Part shown: positions 8,919 through 17,149 of the stretch, one piece after another
How the letters are laid out: each line of letters begins with the position of its first letter
Position numbering within the stretch: the stretch's first letter is position 1
Source: Trichothermofontia sichuanensis B231
GTDB taxonomy: Bacteria; Cyanobacteriota; Cyanobacteriia; B231
NCBI RefSeq assembly: GCF_026240635.1
Contig: NZ_CP110848.1
Coordinates: forward strand, 3,491,741-3,555,740
DNA length: 64,000 bases
Direction of reading: 5' to 3'
Notes under the pieces: generated by a model
Database searches by the model: none
The model's input: the letters and a program-made list of their open reading frames with translations, nothing else
Told to the model about the DNA's origin: nothing
Translations under genes and position numbers: made by a program

Positions 8919-9752
8919 TTAGGCTTCTGAGTCTGCCGTCATGAAATTGGGCAAGCGTACCTTACTCGCAAGCCCCAAGAACTGAAGTAGTTGGATCGTC
9001 ATCCAGGTCATATCGACTTCCCACCAAGCTAGGCCATGACGGGCCGAATATTGGTAGGCATGGTGGTTATTGTGCCAGCCTTCACCATAGGTCAGTAGAG
9101 CCACCCACCAGCAGTTGGTCGAACGATCGCCACTTTCGTGGGATTTATATCCAAACATGTGAGTAGCGCTATTGACCAACCAAGTGCAGTGGAAGACTAA
9201 CACTAAGCGCAAAAAGACTCCCCAGACAACGAGAGGCCAGCCGCCTAACAGAAAAAGCACAATTCCTAAAACAACTTGAATGGGAATGAAATAAGAATCA
9301 AGGAATTGATAAACCGGATCATCGTTCAAATCACGGGTATAGCGACGAATGCCTTCCGGATCGGGACTCTTAAAACACATCCAACCAATGTGGCTCCACC
9401 AGAAGCCCCGGTTAGAGTCATGGGGATCAAGGGATTGATCGGAAAACTGGTGATGTTGCCGGTGTAAACCTACCCAATCAATGATGCCACCCTGGCACGC
9501 CAAGGTACCACAAAAGGCAAAAAAATATTCCAGCCACTTGGGGGTCTGGAAACTGCGGTGAGTAATTAGACGATGAAAGCCCAGGGTAATGCCCAAGCCG
9601 CCCGTTACCCAATGGAGGAATACCGCTGTGCCCACGCCCCACCAGGTAAAATTGCTTGGCAGTAAGACGAAGAGTGCCCCTATGTGGATAATGATCAGGT
9701 AAATTACAACGGGCCAATCCAGTTCAGGTTTGTTTACTGTCGCTGTAGTCAT
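8919..9752 (-). CDS. desC: Delta-9 acyl-lipid fatty acid desaturase
   Basis: A 277-residue membrane di-iron desaturase that puts the first double bond into acyl chains of membrane lipids in cyanobacteria. All three histidine boxes are present: HRLITH (60-65), HRQHH (97-101) and HNNHH (227-231), set between two pairs of hydrophobic segments as in DesC and stearoyl-CoA desaturases. Box spacing fits delta-9 rather than delta-12/15 enzymes, whose boxes read differently. The gene is single; its divergent neighbour across 156 bp is the PLP enzyme. Cold or light control is common for this family, but no specific operator is visible here. Confidence 0.9.
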   Translation of the reverse strand: MTTATVNKPELDWPVVIYLIIIHIGALFVLLPSNFTWWGVGTAVFLHWVTGGLGITLGFHRLITHRSFQTPKWLEYFFAFCGTLACQGGIIDWVGLHRQHHQFSDQSLDPHDSNRGFWWSHIGWMCFKSPDPEGIRRYTRDLNDDPVYQFLDSYFIPIQVVLGIVLFLLGGWPLVVWGVFLRLVLVFHCTWLVNSATHMFGYKSHESGDRSTNCWWVALLTYGEGWHNNHHAYQYSARHGLAWWEVDMTWMTIQLLQFLGLASKVRLPNFMTADSEA

Positions 9753-9908
9753 TCAATACTCTCAAATCAGGAATCGGGAACTGGCAAAACAACTGCCCGC
9801 TAGAATGGCCTGCTAGGTGGTTGTGTGCAGATCCCTGTAGGTACATGACTCTAGTGTAACCTGTTACCGTTAGCCACAAAAACAGATTTAGGGCAATCTT
9901 TAGAGTTT

Positions 9909-11153
9909 ATGCACGTTACGTGGACGCAATCTATGCTGCAAGACGCCGAGCAGCACCTGTTACCCCAGTTTGCTGCGATCGATGCCCAGGTTAAGGGTAA
10001 TCTCCAACGGGTTCTCAGCGCGTTTCGGCAGCACCAGGTTGGCGTTCACCATTTCGCAGGGGTGTCGGGATATGGCCATGATGATCTGGGGCGGCAAACT
10101 CTAGATCGGGTTTTTGCTGAGGTGATGGGGGCGGAGGCAGCGGCGGTCCGGCTCCAGTTTGTCTCCGGTACCCATGCGATCGCCTGTGCCCTGTTTGGCA
10201 ACCTACGTCCAGGGGATGAACTGCTGGCGGTGGCCGGTGCCCCCTATGACACCCTGGAGGAGGTGATCGGTCTGCGGGGCAGCGGCCAGGGATCGCTAGC
10301 GGACTTTGGCATCACCTATCGGCAATTGGAGTTGACCCCTGAAGGCACGATCGACTGGGCGGTGCTGGCGACGGCAATTCGGCCCCAAACCCGCATGGTT
10401 CTGATTCAACGCTCCTGTGGCTACTCCTGGCGGCCCAGTTTAACGATCGCGGAGATTGGCAAAATTGTTGAACAGGTCAAGCGCCAGAATCCAGACACAA
10501 TCTGCTTTGTGGATAATTGCTACGGCGAATTTATTGCGGACCAGGAACCCCCCCACGTCGGGGCGGATCTGATCGCTGGCTCGCTGATCAAAAATCCGGG
10601 GGGCACGATCGTGCCCACTGGCGGCTATGTGGCTGGACGTGCCGATTTAGTCGAAGCGGCGACCTGCCGGTTAACCGCACCGGGCATCGGCAGTAGTGGC
10701 GGGGCCACCCTCGATCAAAATCGCCTCCTGTTCCAGGGACTTTTCCTGGCACCGCAAATGGTAGGAGAAGCGGTGAAGGGAACCCACCTCATGGCCTATG
10801 TATTTGATAAACTCGGTTATCCGGTCCAACCCCGCCCCTTTGAACCCCGGCGCGATGTGATCCAAGCAATTCAACTCGGTTCACCGGCCAAACTGATCGC
10901 CTTCTGCCGGGCAATTCAGCAACACTCACCCGTTGGCTCCTACCTTGATCCCGTACCGGCCCCCATGCCCGGCTACGACAGCCAATTGGTAATGGCCGGA
11001 GGTACCTTTATCGATGGCAGTACCGCCGAATTCTCGGCTGACGGTCCCCTCCGAGAACCCTATGTCGTATTTTGCCAGGGGGGAACTCATTGGACCCATG
11101 TTGCGATTGCCCTGGAAGCAGCGATCACGGCAGTGGGGGCTGCTGATGGCTGA
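9909..11153 (+). CDS. Methionine gamma-lyase / aluminium-resistance family PLP enzyme
   Basis: A 414-residue cytoplasmic fold-type I pyridoxal-phosphate protein. The cofactor site is visible: Asp in FVDNCYGEF (D202) that would contact the pyridine nitrogen, and the Schiff-base Lys in SLIKNPGG (K228), followed by the family stretch APGIGSSGG. This is the conserved family annotated as methionine gamma-lyase-like or aluminium-resistance protein, common in cyanobacteria and Firmicutes. The reaction (C-S lyase on a sulfur amino acid) is inferred from family naming and not shown by the neighbours. The start is the ATG at 9909. Confidence 0.85.
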   Translation: MHVTWTQSMLQDAEQHLLPQFAAIDAQVKGNLQRVLSAFRQHQVGVHHFAGVSGYGHDDLGRQTLDRVFAEVMGAEAAAVRLQFVSGTHAIACALFGNLRPGDELLAVAGAPYDTLEEVIGLRGSGQGSLADFGITYRQLELTPEGTIDWAVLATAIRPQTRMVLIQRSCGYSWRPSLTIAEIGKIVEQVKRQNPDTICFVDNCYGEFIADQEPPHVGADLIAGSLIKNPGGTIVPTGGYVAGRADLVEAATCRLTAPGIGSSGGATLDQNRLLFQGLFLAPQMVGEAVKGTHLMAYVFDKLGYPVQPRPFEPRRDVIQAIQLGSPAKLIAFCRAIQQHSPVGSYLDPVPAPMPGYDSQLVMAGGTFIDGSTAEFSADGPLREPYVVFCQGGTHWTHVAIALEAAITAVGAADG

Positions 11154-11786
11154 TAGTGGTACGAGTTGATAGTTCTTAACCGTTGACCTTGTCGCCCCTC
11201 CCAACGGGCGATCGTCGCCAACCCTTGTGAGCCGCATACCTAGAAAACTAGCGGCCAGCACCTCAAACCTGACAGGGAAAAATGTGTCGAGAAATCACCC
11301 TGATGATCACAGCTCGGCCCGCCACTCCTCAAGCCGCCCTAGAAGCCCTAGAAAACGAGTGGACTGCTGGGGATGCGGGGCGGAAGGTTGTCTGAACAAA
11401 GGGCAGACTACAGGAAAATAGAGTATATCCATTCATGCGCATTAGCGAAACCATATCCTGCTGATATTCCACGACACGGTAGTAGTCACCCGCATTGGAT
11501 ATTAGCCACTCTCCTACTTGCAGTTTCATAACTTTCAGATTACAGAATATAAAATTTATTTTTTTTAGTTTATTTTCATCTTCTCTAAAAACTTTGCTTC
11601 TAAACAATAAGATTTGTAAAAAAAGGCTGTTGGGCGAGTTCACCCTCTTTATAAAACTTAAAGTTTAGGGCTTAAAGAGCCTAGGGATCACAAACTCAGT
11701 TCTAATTTTTAAATTCTGAAAAACTGATTGAATACTTTCTTTTTTATTAAGATTTGTTTCAGATTGATCAGATTGGTTCATCAATA
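11154..11786. other. Spacer with possible very small genes
   Basis: About 630 bp. A short frame on the plus strand (11282-11395, 37 residues, MCREITLMITARP start) and a 66-residue frame on the minus strand overlap tail to tail. The rest (11530-11786) is strongly AT-rich with no open frame worth calling. A family B element begins at 11787. Confidence 0.4.
11329..11529 (-). CDS. Hypothetical 66-residue protein
   Basis: From the ATG at 11529 the first 38 residues (MKLQVGEWLISNAGDYYRVV and on) look protein-like, with hydrophobic and aromatic alternation and a repeated Tyr pattern. The last 25 or so are Ser/Pro/Arg-rich and less convincing, so the real end may have been lost or shifted. The frame continues upstream to 11643 through very AT-rich sequence that I do not believe is coding. 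There is no recognised family and no clear ribosome binding site. Confidence 0.3.
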   Translation of the reverse strand: MKLQVGEWLISNAGDYYRVVEYQQDMVSLMRMNGYTLFSCSLPFVQTTFRPASPAVHSFSRASRAA

Positions 11787-11898
11787 GGCTCTTCTGGGAT
11801 TTTGGGGTAAACAGTATCAGCAACTACAAATAAACGATCGGAAACGTTGAGTTTATGGTGGGGGCGCGTAGCGCCCCCACCATAAACTCAGGAGAGCC
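11787..11898 (+). repeat. Family B MITE-like element, copy 1 (intact)
   Basis: A 112-bp element with ends GGCTCTTCTG and CAGGAGAGCC, near-perfect inverted repeats. It holds a large palindrome centred on GCGCGTAGCGC (about 11850-11890). ATCAATA is found on both sides (one more matching base if the element starts one base later), which is the target duplication. This uninterrupted copy serves as the reference for the nested insertions at 15029 and 49450. Confidence 0.85.
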
Positions 11899-12026
11899 AT
11901 CAATAGACACTTGCAGCAACATCTGCTAGTGTCCGGCTGACCGATTGGGAGCAAGAGGGCGGGCGGAGGGATAGAAAACAGGATTGGCGGCTGGGCAGCC
12001 CCATAATGCTGCCGCTAGGACATGGA

Positions 12027-12677
12027 CTAGGGGGCAAGGCGCTCTAGGTGCCAGGTCTGGTGATCGCCCTGGCGATAGCGCAGGCGATCGTGCAGGCGAT
12101 TGGGACGTCCTTGCCAGAACTCGATCGTGTGAGGGCAAACCCGATAGCCGCCCCAATCGGGGGGACGGGGAACCGGGCGATCGGCATATTGCTGGCTGAC
12201 CACTTGGAACTGAGCCTCTAGAACTTCCCGGCTGGCGATCGGTTGACTTTGGGGGGAGGTCCAGGCCCCTAGTTGGCTACCCCGCGGGCGACTCTGGAAA
12301 TAGGCATCCGATATCGCTGCCGTGACCCGCTCAACCTGCCCTTCAATCCGCACCTGTCGCTCCAACTCATGCCATAGGAAAACCAAGGCCGCGTGGGGAT
12401 TGGCGGCTAACTCTTGGCCCTTACGACTGCGGTAATGGGTATAGAAGATAAACCCTCGCTCATCCAGCCCATTGAGTAAAACAATGCGCGCGGAGGGCAG
12501 TCCCGCAGGGCTGACCGTTGCCAGGGTCATCGCGTTCGGTTGGGGGACTTGGGCTGCCACCGCCTGCTGGAACCACGCGGCAAACTGCTCGATCGGGTCA
12601 GCCGCCACATCGGTTTCCCGCAAAACCTGTTGGCTATACTCCTGCCGGAGCTGGGCAATCGCCTCTGCCGTTAACAC
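12027..12677 (-). CDS. pdxH: Pyridoxamine 5'-phosphate oxidase
   Basis: A 216-residue FMN enzyme that oxidises pyridoxamine- or pyridoxine-5'-phosphate to pyridoxal 5'-phosphate, the last step of vitamin B6 salvage. Recognisable are the substrate-binding start LRQEY, the FMN-binding block SARIVLLNGLDERGFIFYTHYRSRKGQEL, the WHELERQVRIEGQVERV strand, and the C-terminal block ending in the RLHDR...W..RLAP signature. Length is typical. The final residues RLAP mark the native C-terminus, so the gene is intact. It is single, on the minus strand, with a 178-bp divergent spacer to guaB3. Confidence 0.95.
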   Translation of the reverse strand: MLTAEAIAQLRQEYSQQVLRETDVAADPIEQFAAWFQQAVAAQVPQPNAMTLATVSPAGLPSARIVLLNGLDERGFIFYTHYRSRKGQELAANPHAALVFLWHELERQVRIEGQVERVTAAISDAYFQSRPRGSQLGAWTSPQSQPIASREVLEAQFQVVSQQYADRPVPRPPDWGGYRVCPHTIEFWQGRPNRLHDRLRYRQGDHQTWHLERLAP

Positions 12678-12855
12678 AATCTATCGTCCAATCGTCCAGA
12701 AGGTACTCAAGTCTGTTAGTCTAGCCTAAATAATTGTCTGGAAAGCTGCGATCGAAAACAATGGCGTCGGGGTGAAACCACGCGGCGATCGCGGCCTAGA
12801 CTGCTCGTTACGAGCGTCAAGCGTTCTTTATAGCTGATTGGGCAAGGGTTGAGAC

Positions 12856-14019
12856 GTGGAGATTCAAATTGGACGGGGGAAGATCGCACGCCGATCGTAT
12901 GGGATTGATGAAATCGCACTGGTACCGGGACGCCGGACCTTAGATCCCAGTCTGACTGATACCACCTGGCGTATTGGCCCGATCGAACGGGAGATTCCAA
13001 TCATTGCCAGTGCGATGGATGGGGTGGTGGATGTGGCAGTGGCGGTGCGACTGTCGCAACTGGGTGCGTTGGGGGTCTTGAATCTGGAGGGTATCCAAAC
13101 CCGCTACGACGATCCCAATCCGATTCTGGACAAAATCGCCACCGTTGATAAAACGGAATTTGTGCCCCTGATGCAGTCGCTGTATGCGGAACCGATTAAG
13201 CCAGAGTTAATCCAACGCCGCATTACGGAAATTAAGGACCAGGGGGGGATTGCTGCTGTCAGTATTACGCCGGTCGGTGCGGCTATGTATGGGGCCGCGA
13301 TCGCCGCGGCGCAACCCGATCTCGTCTTTGTGCAGGCCACCGTGGTCTCCACGGATCACATTGCCCCCGCCTCGGTCAACCCCCTGGATCTGGCCGCCTT
13401 TTGTCGGGAGATGCCCATGCCGGTGGTGTTGGGCAATTGCGTGACCTACGAAGTGGCGGCCCAATTGATGCGGGCAGGGGCTGCTGCTGTCTTGGTGGGC
13501 ATTGGACCGGGTGCCGCTTGTACTTCCCGTGGTGTGTTGGGCATTGGGGTTCCCCAAGTGACTGCGATCGCGGACTGTGCAGCAGCGCGGGAAGATTTCT
13601 ACCGGGAGACGGGGACCTATGTGCCGATAGTTGCGGATGGCGGTTTGATCACCGGTGGTGATATCTGTAAGTGCATTGCCAGCGGGGCCGATGGCGTGAT
13701 GATTGGCTCCCCCTTGGCTAGGGCGGCTGAAGCACCGGGACGCGGTTACCACTGGGGAATGGCGACACCCAGTCCTGTCCTTCCACGGGGGACCCGGATT
13801 CGGGTCGGCACGACGGGGACCCTAGAGCAAATTCTACGCGGTCCTGCTCAGTTGGATGATGGTACCCACAACCTGTTGGGAGCGCTCAAAACCAGTATGG
13901 GTACCCTGGGAGCGAAGGATCTTAAGGAAATGCAGCAGGTGGAGGTGGTGATTGCCCCGTCCTTGCTGACGGAAGGGAAGGTGTACCAGAAGGCGCAACA
14001 GTTAGGGATGGGCAAGTAG
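12856..14019 (+). CDS. guaB3: GuaB3-family IMP dehydrogenase-related protein
   Basis: A 387-residue TIM-barrel protein of the IMPDH/GMPR family without the CBS pair found in full IMPDH (about 490 residues). The active-site loop is present, with [12 protein letters not shown] giving the catalytic Cys at 222, together with ADGG near the phosphate site. Length and the absence of CBS domains match the GuaB3 group of cyanobacteria and actinobacteria, a purine-nucleotide enzyme distinct from GuaB. The start is GTG at 12856, because family members begin at this point and no upstream ATG fits. A convergent creatininase gene follows after 16 bp. Confidence 0.88.
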   Translation: MEIQIGRGKIARRSYGIDEIALVPGRRTLDPSLTDTTWRIGPIEREIPIIASAMDGVVDVAVAVRLSQLGALGVLNLEGIQTRYDDPNPILDKIATVDKTEFVPLMQSLYAEPIKPELIQRRITEIKDQGGIAAVSITPVGAAMYGAAIAAAQPDLVFVQATVVSTDHIAPASVNPLDLAAFCREMPMPVVLGNCVTYEVAAQLMRAGAAAVLVGIGPGAACTSRGVLGIGVPQVTAIADCAAAREDFYRETGTYVPIVADGGLITGGDICKCIASGADGVMIGSPLARAAEAPGRGYHWGMATPSPVLPRGTRIRVGTTGTLEQILRGPAQLDDGTHNLLGALKTSMGTLGAKDLKEMQQVEVVIAPSLLTEGKVYQKAQQLGMGK

Positions 14020-14035
14020 CGGCAGTCACCGTGGG

Positions 14036-14842
14036 TTAGGACTGGGCGATCGGTGGCTGAAAGGTATAGAGGTTTTCAATCACCCGGACCCAACCGTGAC
14101 TCAGGGCCGCCAGCAGGCGATCGCCCTTTTCCCGCGTCGCCGAGAGGGGATCGCCCATCACGCCACTCTGGCTGATATCCTGCGTTACCCAGGCAAAGGG
14201 CAACTCACCTTCCACACTCAGGAGGCTATCCGCCGGTAAATCAGGGGGATATTCAGCCACAGCCTGGTCCATGTGGACGTAATCAGGCAGTAGGGCCAGC
14301 ATGAGGCTGGTTTCCGCATCGCCCGCATGGATCCCCAGTGCTCGCTCTTTGGGGGTTAACAGGGTCTCCCCCCCGTGGGGAACTCGCCAGACAAAGAGGG
14401 GAAAAACCCAGAAATCCCCATAGCGTTGGTGCAAATCCCGTGCAGCCATCTCAACAATCTGGGGTTGGCCACCGTGGGCATTAACAAAGGCCAGCTTGCG
14501 AAATCCCGCCCGGTAGAGGCTTTCTCCGACTTCCATTAACAGGGCTAAGAGGGTCTGGGCCGTGAGGGTGATGGTACCGGGGAAATGCCAGTGTTCGTTG
14601 GATTTACCGTAATACAGTGTGGGCAAGGCATAGGCGGGAATTGCAGGACTCAGATCCCGCAGCGCTTGACCCACAACGGCTGTTGCGATCGCGCTATCGA
14701 CAATCAGGGGGAGGTGGGGACCATGTTGTTCGATCGCGCCGATCGGTTGCAGCAGCACCACTGATGCGCGATCGGGCATCGCCGCAATTTCAGTCCAGGT
14801 TAGATAAGGGAAAAACCGCTCCGGCGGGATCAACCCATGCAT
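14036..14842 (-). CDS. Creatininase-family amidohydrolase
   Basis: A 268-residue metal hydrolase of the creatininase family. The metal ligands are visible in GAIEQHGPHLPLIVDS (E38, H40, D49) and later in HAGDAETS; NAHGG is the other family motif. Members hydrolyse cyclic amides (creatinine) or related formamide intermediates, including ArfB and MftE homologues in cofactor pathways; cyanobacterial members are of unknown role. The gene converges with guaB3 with a 16-bp gap, so the two may share termination. Confidence 0.85.
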   Translation of the reverse strand: MHGLIPPERFFPYLTWTEIAAMPDRASVVLLQPIGAIEQHGPHLPLIVDSAIATAVVGQALRDLSPAIPAYALPTLYYGKSNEHWHFPGTITLTAQTLLALLMEVGESLYRAGFRKLAFVNAHGGQPQIVEMAARDLHQRYGDFWVFPLFVWRVPHGGETLLTPKERALGIHAGDAETSLMLALLPDYVHMDQAVAEYPPDLPADSLLSVEGELPFAWVTQDISQSGVMGDPLSATREKGDRLLAALSHGWVRVIENLYTFQPPIAQS

Positions 14843-15028
14843 ACAGAGATTTCCTCAAGAAGGGAATCGGCTCGGAGAGCCATCCTAACCATTAGCCATA
14901 ACCGGGCAGGCAAGATGCCTACCCCACCAGACTAGGTATCGTTGAGAATACTGCCAGATACGGTTGGATCACTGGAGCAATTTAAACAAATAATCATACT
15001 GATCATCCAATTACCCTTCAATGACAAC

Positions 15029-15246
15029 GGCTCTGCCGATATTTGGGTGTAAACCGTATAAGCAACTATGGTCAATCCAAATAAGAAGGATACAGTTTTT
15101 CACTCCTCTCTCCCGTTCTGGGAGAGAGGCTGGGGGTGAGGGTACTGTTTCAGCCTAAATTGCAATGACTATACAAACACAAGATTTAATAATGTGAGGT
15201 TGATGGTGGAAGCGCGTAGCGCTTCCACCATCAACCCAGGAGAGCC
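15029..15246 (+). repeat. Family B element, copy 2, split by a family A element
   Basis: Its ends are GGCTCTGCCG and CAGGAGAGCC. The perfect 8-bp sequence ATGACAAC flanks it at 15021-15028 and 15247-15254, so the host element itself has a clean target duplication. The interior is interrupted after GCAAC by the 107-bp element at 15067-15173; without that insertion the host is about 109 bp and aligns with 11787-11898. The large palindrome has the variant core GAAGCGCGTAGCGCTTC. Confidence 0.85.
15067..15173. repeat. Family A MITE-like element, copy 3 (nested in B)
   Basis: A full-length 107-bp copy from TATGGTCAATCC to TGACTATA, inserted in the B copy at 15029. The host reads GCAAC-TA-CAAA in the uninterrupted relative at 11787 and GCAAC-TA-(element)-TA-CAAA here, so the outer TA pairs are the target duplication and the element core is 103 bp. 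Confidence 0.88.
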
Positions 15247-15251
15247 ATGAC

Positions 15252-15454
15252 AACCTTTACCTACTTTACCTAATTGACTTAGTCCCCAGTTAAGGTTTGG
15301 GTCCCAATCCGACCGGCAGCCCTCATCCCCCAACCCCTTCGCCCAAGTGGGGCGAAGGGGAGCCGGATTTTCAAATCCCTCTCCCAGGGCCAGCGAGGAA
15401 CCTAGGGTCAGGGAATGTAAAACGGTACTTTATGATTGCGGGAGGGGCTGTACC
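15252..15454. repeat. Family C element, copy 1
   Basis: Starts CTTTACCTAATTGACTTAG and ends GGGGCTGTACC, with the typical interior: AGTTAAGGTTTGG, a CATCCCCCAACCCC block, a GGGGCGAAGGGGAGCCGG block, a CTCTCCC core and ACGGTACTTTATGATT before the end. The two ends resemble inverted repeats (TGTAGCCTTTACCT type against GTACAGCC type). It fills most of the spacer downstream of sigC. Confidence 0.6.
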
Positions 15455-15488
15455 TTAAACCTTGCTACGGACAAGAGTCAACATTCGC

Positions 15489-16655
15489 CTACGAGAACGC
15501 TTCCAAATAATCTTTGATCAAATTGCGGCGCTTGGGTTGGCGGAGTTTTTGCAGGGCCTTGGCTTCAATCTGGCGTACCCGCTCCCGTGAGAGATCCAAC
15601 GCCCGGCCAATTTCCGCCAAGGAATAGGGATGGCCATCGCCTAAGCCAAAGCGCATCTGGATCACATCCCGTTCGCGGCTGGTGAGGTCAGACATCAGTT
15701 GCAGCAGATCGTTGCGGAGAGCATCCTGCATCAGGGATTCTTCTGGGGAGAGGGCATCAGTTTCGAGTAAATCCCCCAGTTCCGTATCCCGATCCTTGCC
15801 CACTTTGGTTTCCAGCGACACAGCACGGGGAACCCGCAGCAGGACTTCTCGCACCTGGGGTGGAGTCATTTCCAGTTCCTTGGCAATATCCTCAATCGAG
15901 GCGGTATGCCCTTTTTCCTGGGAAAGCTTGCGTTGGGCTTTTTTAATGCGATTAAGCTTTTCCGTAATATGCACGGGCAGACGAATCGCCCGACTTTGGG
16001 TCGCGATCGCCCGCGTGATTCCCTGGCGAATCCACCAGTAAGCATAGGTACTAAAGCGATACCCTTTCGTCGGATCAAATTTTTCAACGGCTCGTTCGAG
16101 ACCCAGCGTTCCTTCCTGAATCAGATCCAGGAGTTCAAGCCCTCGGTTTTGATACTTCTTCGCCACCGAAACCACTAGCCGCAGGTTGGCTTTGATCATG
16201 TGCTCTTTGGCCCGCATCCCCTCCGACAGCACCCGTTCTAATCGGGCCACCGATAATCCCACGAGTTCAGCCCAGGCTTGCTTACCTGCCGTCAGGATGG
16301 CCTTGAGATCGGCGATCGGCAAATTGGCTTCGTCCGCCCAGCGTTCGAGGGATGGGCGATACCCCAGGTAAGCCGTCAGGGCATCGTGGATGCGGTACAA
16401 TTCCACATACTGATACAGGATCGCATTCCCCTCTGCCGCTGCCTGATTGCGGCGTTCAACCAGGTGGATATAGTGTTGGACCTTTTGAGCTTCGGCGACT
16501 TCCTCTTCCCGGCCTAACAGACCCACCCGGCCAATTTCTTGCAGGTACAAGCGAACCAAATCAGTCGTCCGTCGCGAAGCGTGATTGGGCAGCCCACCCA
16601 ACTCTGCTGCCGTTGGGTCTAGCTCATCGAGAGTTTCTGCCATCACTGCTGCCAT
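15489..16655 (-). CDS. sigC: Group 2 RNA polymerase sigma factor, SigC-like
   Basis: A sigma-70-family factor with region 1.2 (DLVRLYLQEIGRVGLLGREEEV), region 2 (NLRLVVSVAKKYQNRGLELLDL...YWWIRQGITRAI), region 3 and the region 4.2 helix-turn-helix (RERVRQIEAKALQKLR). The long insert between regions 1.2 and 2.1 with RPSLERWA, and the end DYLEAF, resemble cyanobacterial SigC rather than SigA, whose region 1.2 and 3 sequences differ. The ATG at 16655 is preferred over 16676, because AAGAAGG sits 8 bases before it (388 residues); the longer form would have 395. SigC is non-essential and takes part in heat and stationary-phase responses in model species. An inverted repeat lies upstream at 16919-16943. 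Confidence 0.85.
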   Translation of the reverse strand: MAAVMAETLDELDPTAAELGGLPNHASRRTTDLVRLYLQEIGRVGLLGREEEVAEAQKVQHYIHLVERRNQAAAEGNAILYQYVELYRIHDALTAYLGYRPSLERWADEANLPIADLKAILTAGKQAWAELVGLSVARLERVLSEGMRAKEHMIKANLRLVVSVAKKYQNRGLELLDLIQEGTLGLERAVEKFDPTKGYRFSTYAYWWIRQGITRAIATQSRAIRLPVHITEKLNRIKKAQRKLSQEKGHTASIEDIAKELEMTPPQVREVLLRVPRAVSLETKVGKDRDTELGDLLETDALSPEESLMQDALRNDLLQLMSDLTSRERDVIQMRFGLGDGHPYSLAEIGRALDLSRERVRQIEAKALQKLRQPKRRNLIKDYLEAFS

Positions 16656-16918
16656 GTCGTCACCTTCTTGGTACATTGCTAAGCCATGAATGGGATCATT
16701 GAGGTGCTGCGGTTCACGTTCCGTTTCAGGGAAAAGGTTGCTGATGGCATTCAGCGTACCGACGATCGCAGGAGCGGTCGATCAAGCTCGTCAAGTCACC
16801 CCATCCCTGGGGCAACTTTCGCTTGCTTGCAGCTCAATCAGGAAGCCTCTGTAAACCGTACTCCCACTTATTCAGTATGCCCACTCCCGGAAGACGAGTG
16901 GTCACGACTCATCGTTCC

Positions 16919-16943
16919 GTTACATTAGGCTCGGTAATGTAAC
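16919..16943. promoter_or_regulatory. Inverted repeat between sigC and the 17150 gene, possible operator
   Basis: Two perfect 9-base arms, GTTACATTA and TAATGTAAC, separated by 7 bases. It lies about 265 bp before sigC and 205 bp before the divergent Pro-rich gene. Dyads of this size suit a dimeric helix-turn-helix regulator; the sequence does not match the NtcA consensus (GTA-N8-TAC). The remaining spacer (16677-17149) shows nothing else I can name. Confidence 0.4.
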
Positions 16944-17149
16944 AAAAGTATGACGAAAGCCTAAATAACGTAAATGAATGCAACCGTGCGCCTCAATGCT
17001 AGCCCTGATCCTACTGACGAGTTTAGGCAAGGGGAAGACGCGGGTACGTGATTTCCGTCAGGGTTGGAATTAATCTTCATCACGTCCCGCCGGTTTTCCT
17101 AAAATGGGGGTAGCCGCCCCTCTGGTCTCCGCAATACGGCACGACCGGT

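Noticed and set aside
15489-16655. Assignment of the sigma factor as SigA, the principal factor
   Set aside because: Regions 1.2 and 3 and the insert with RPSLERWA fit SigC better; SigA has a different region 1.2 sequence and is far more conserved.
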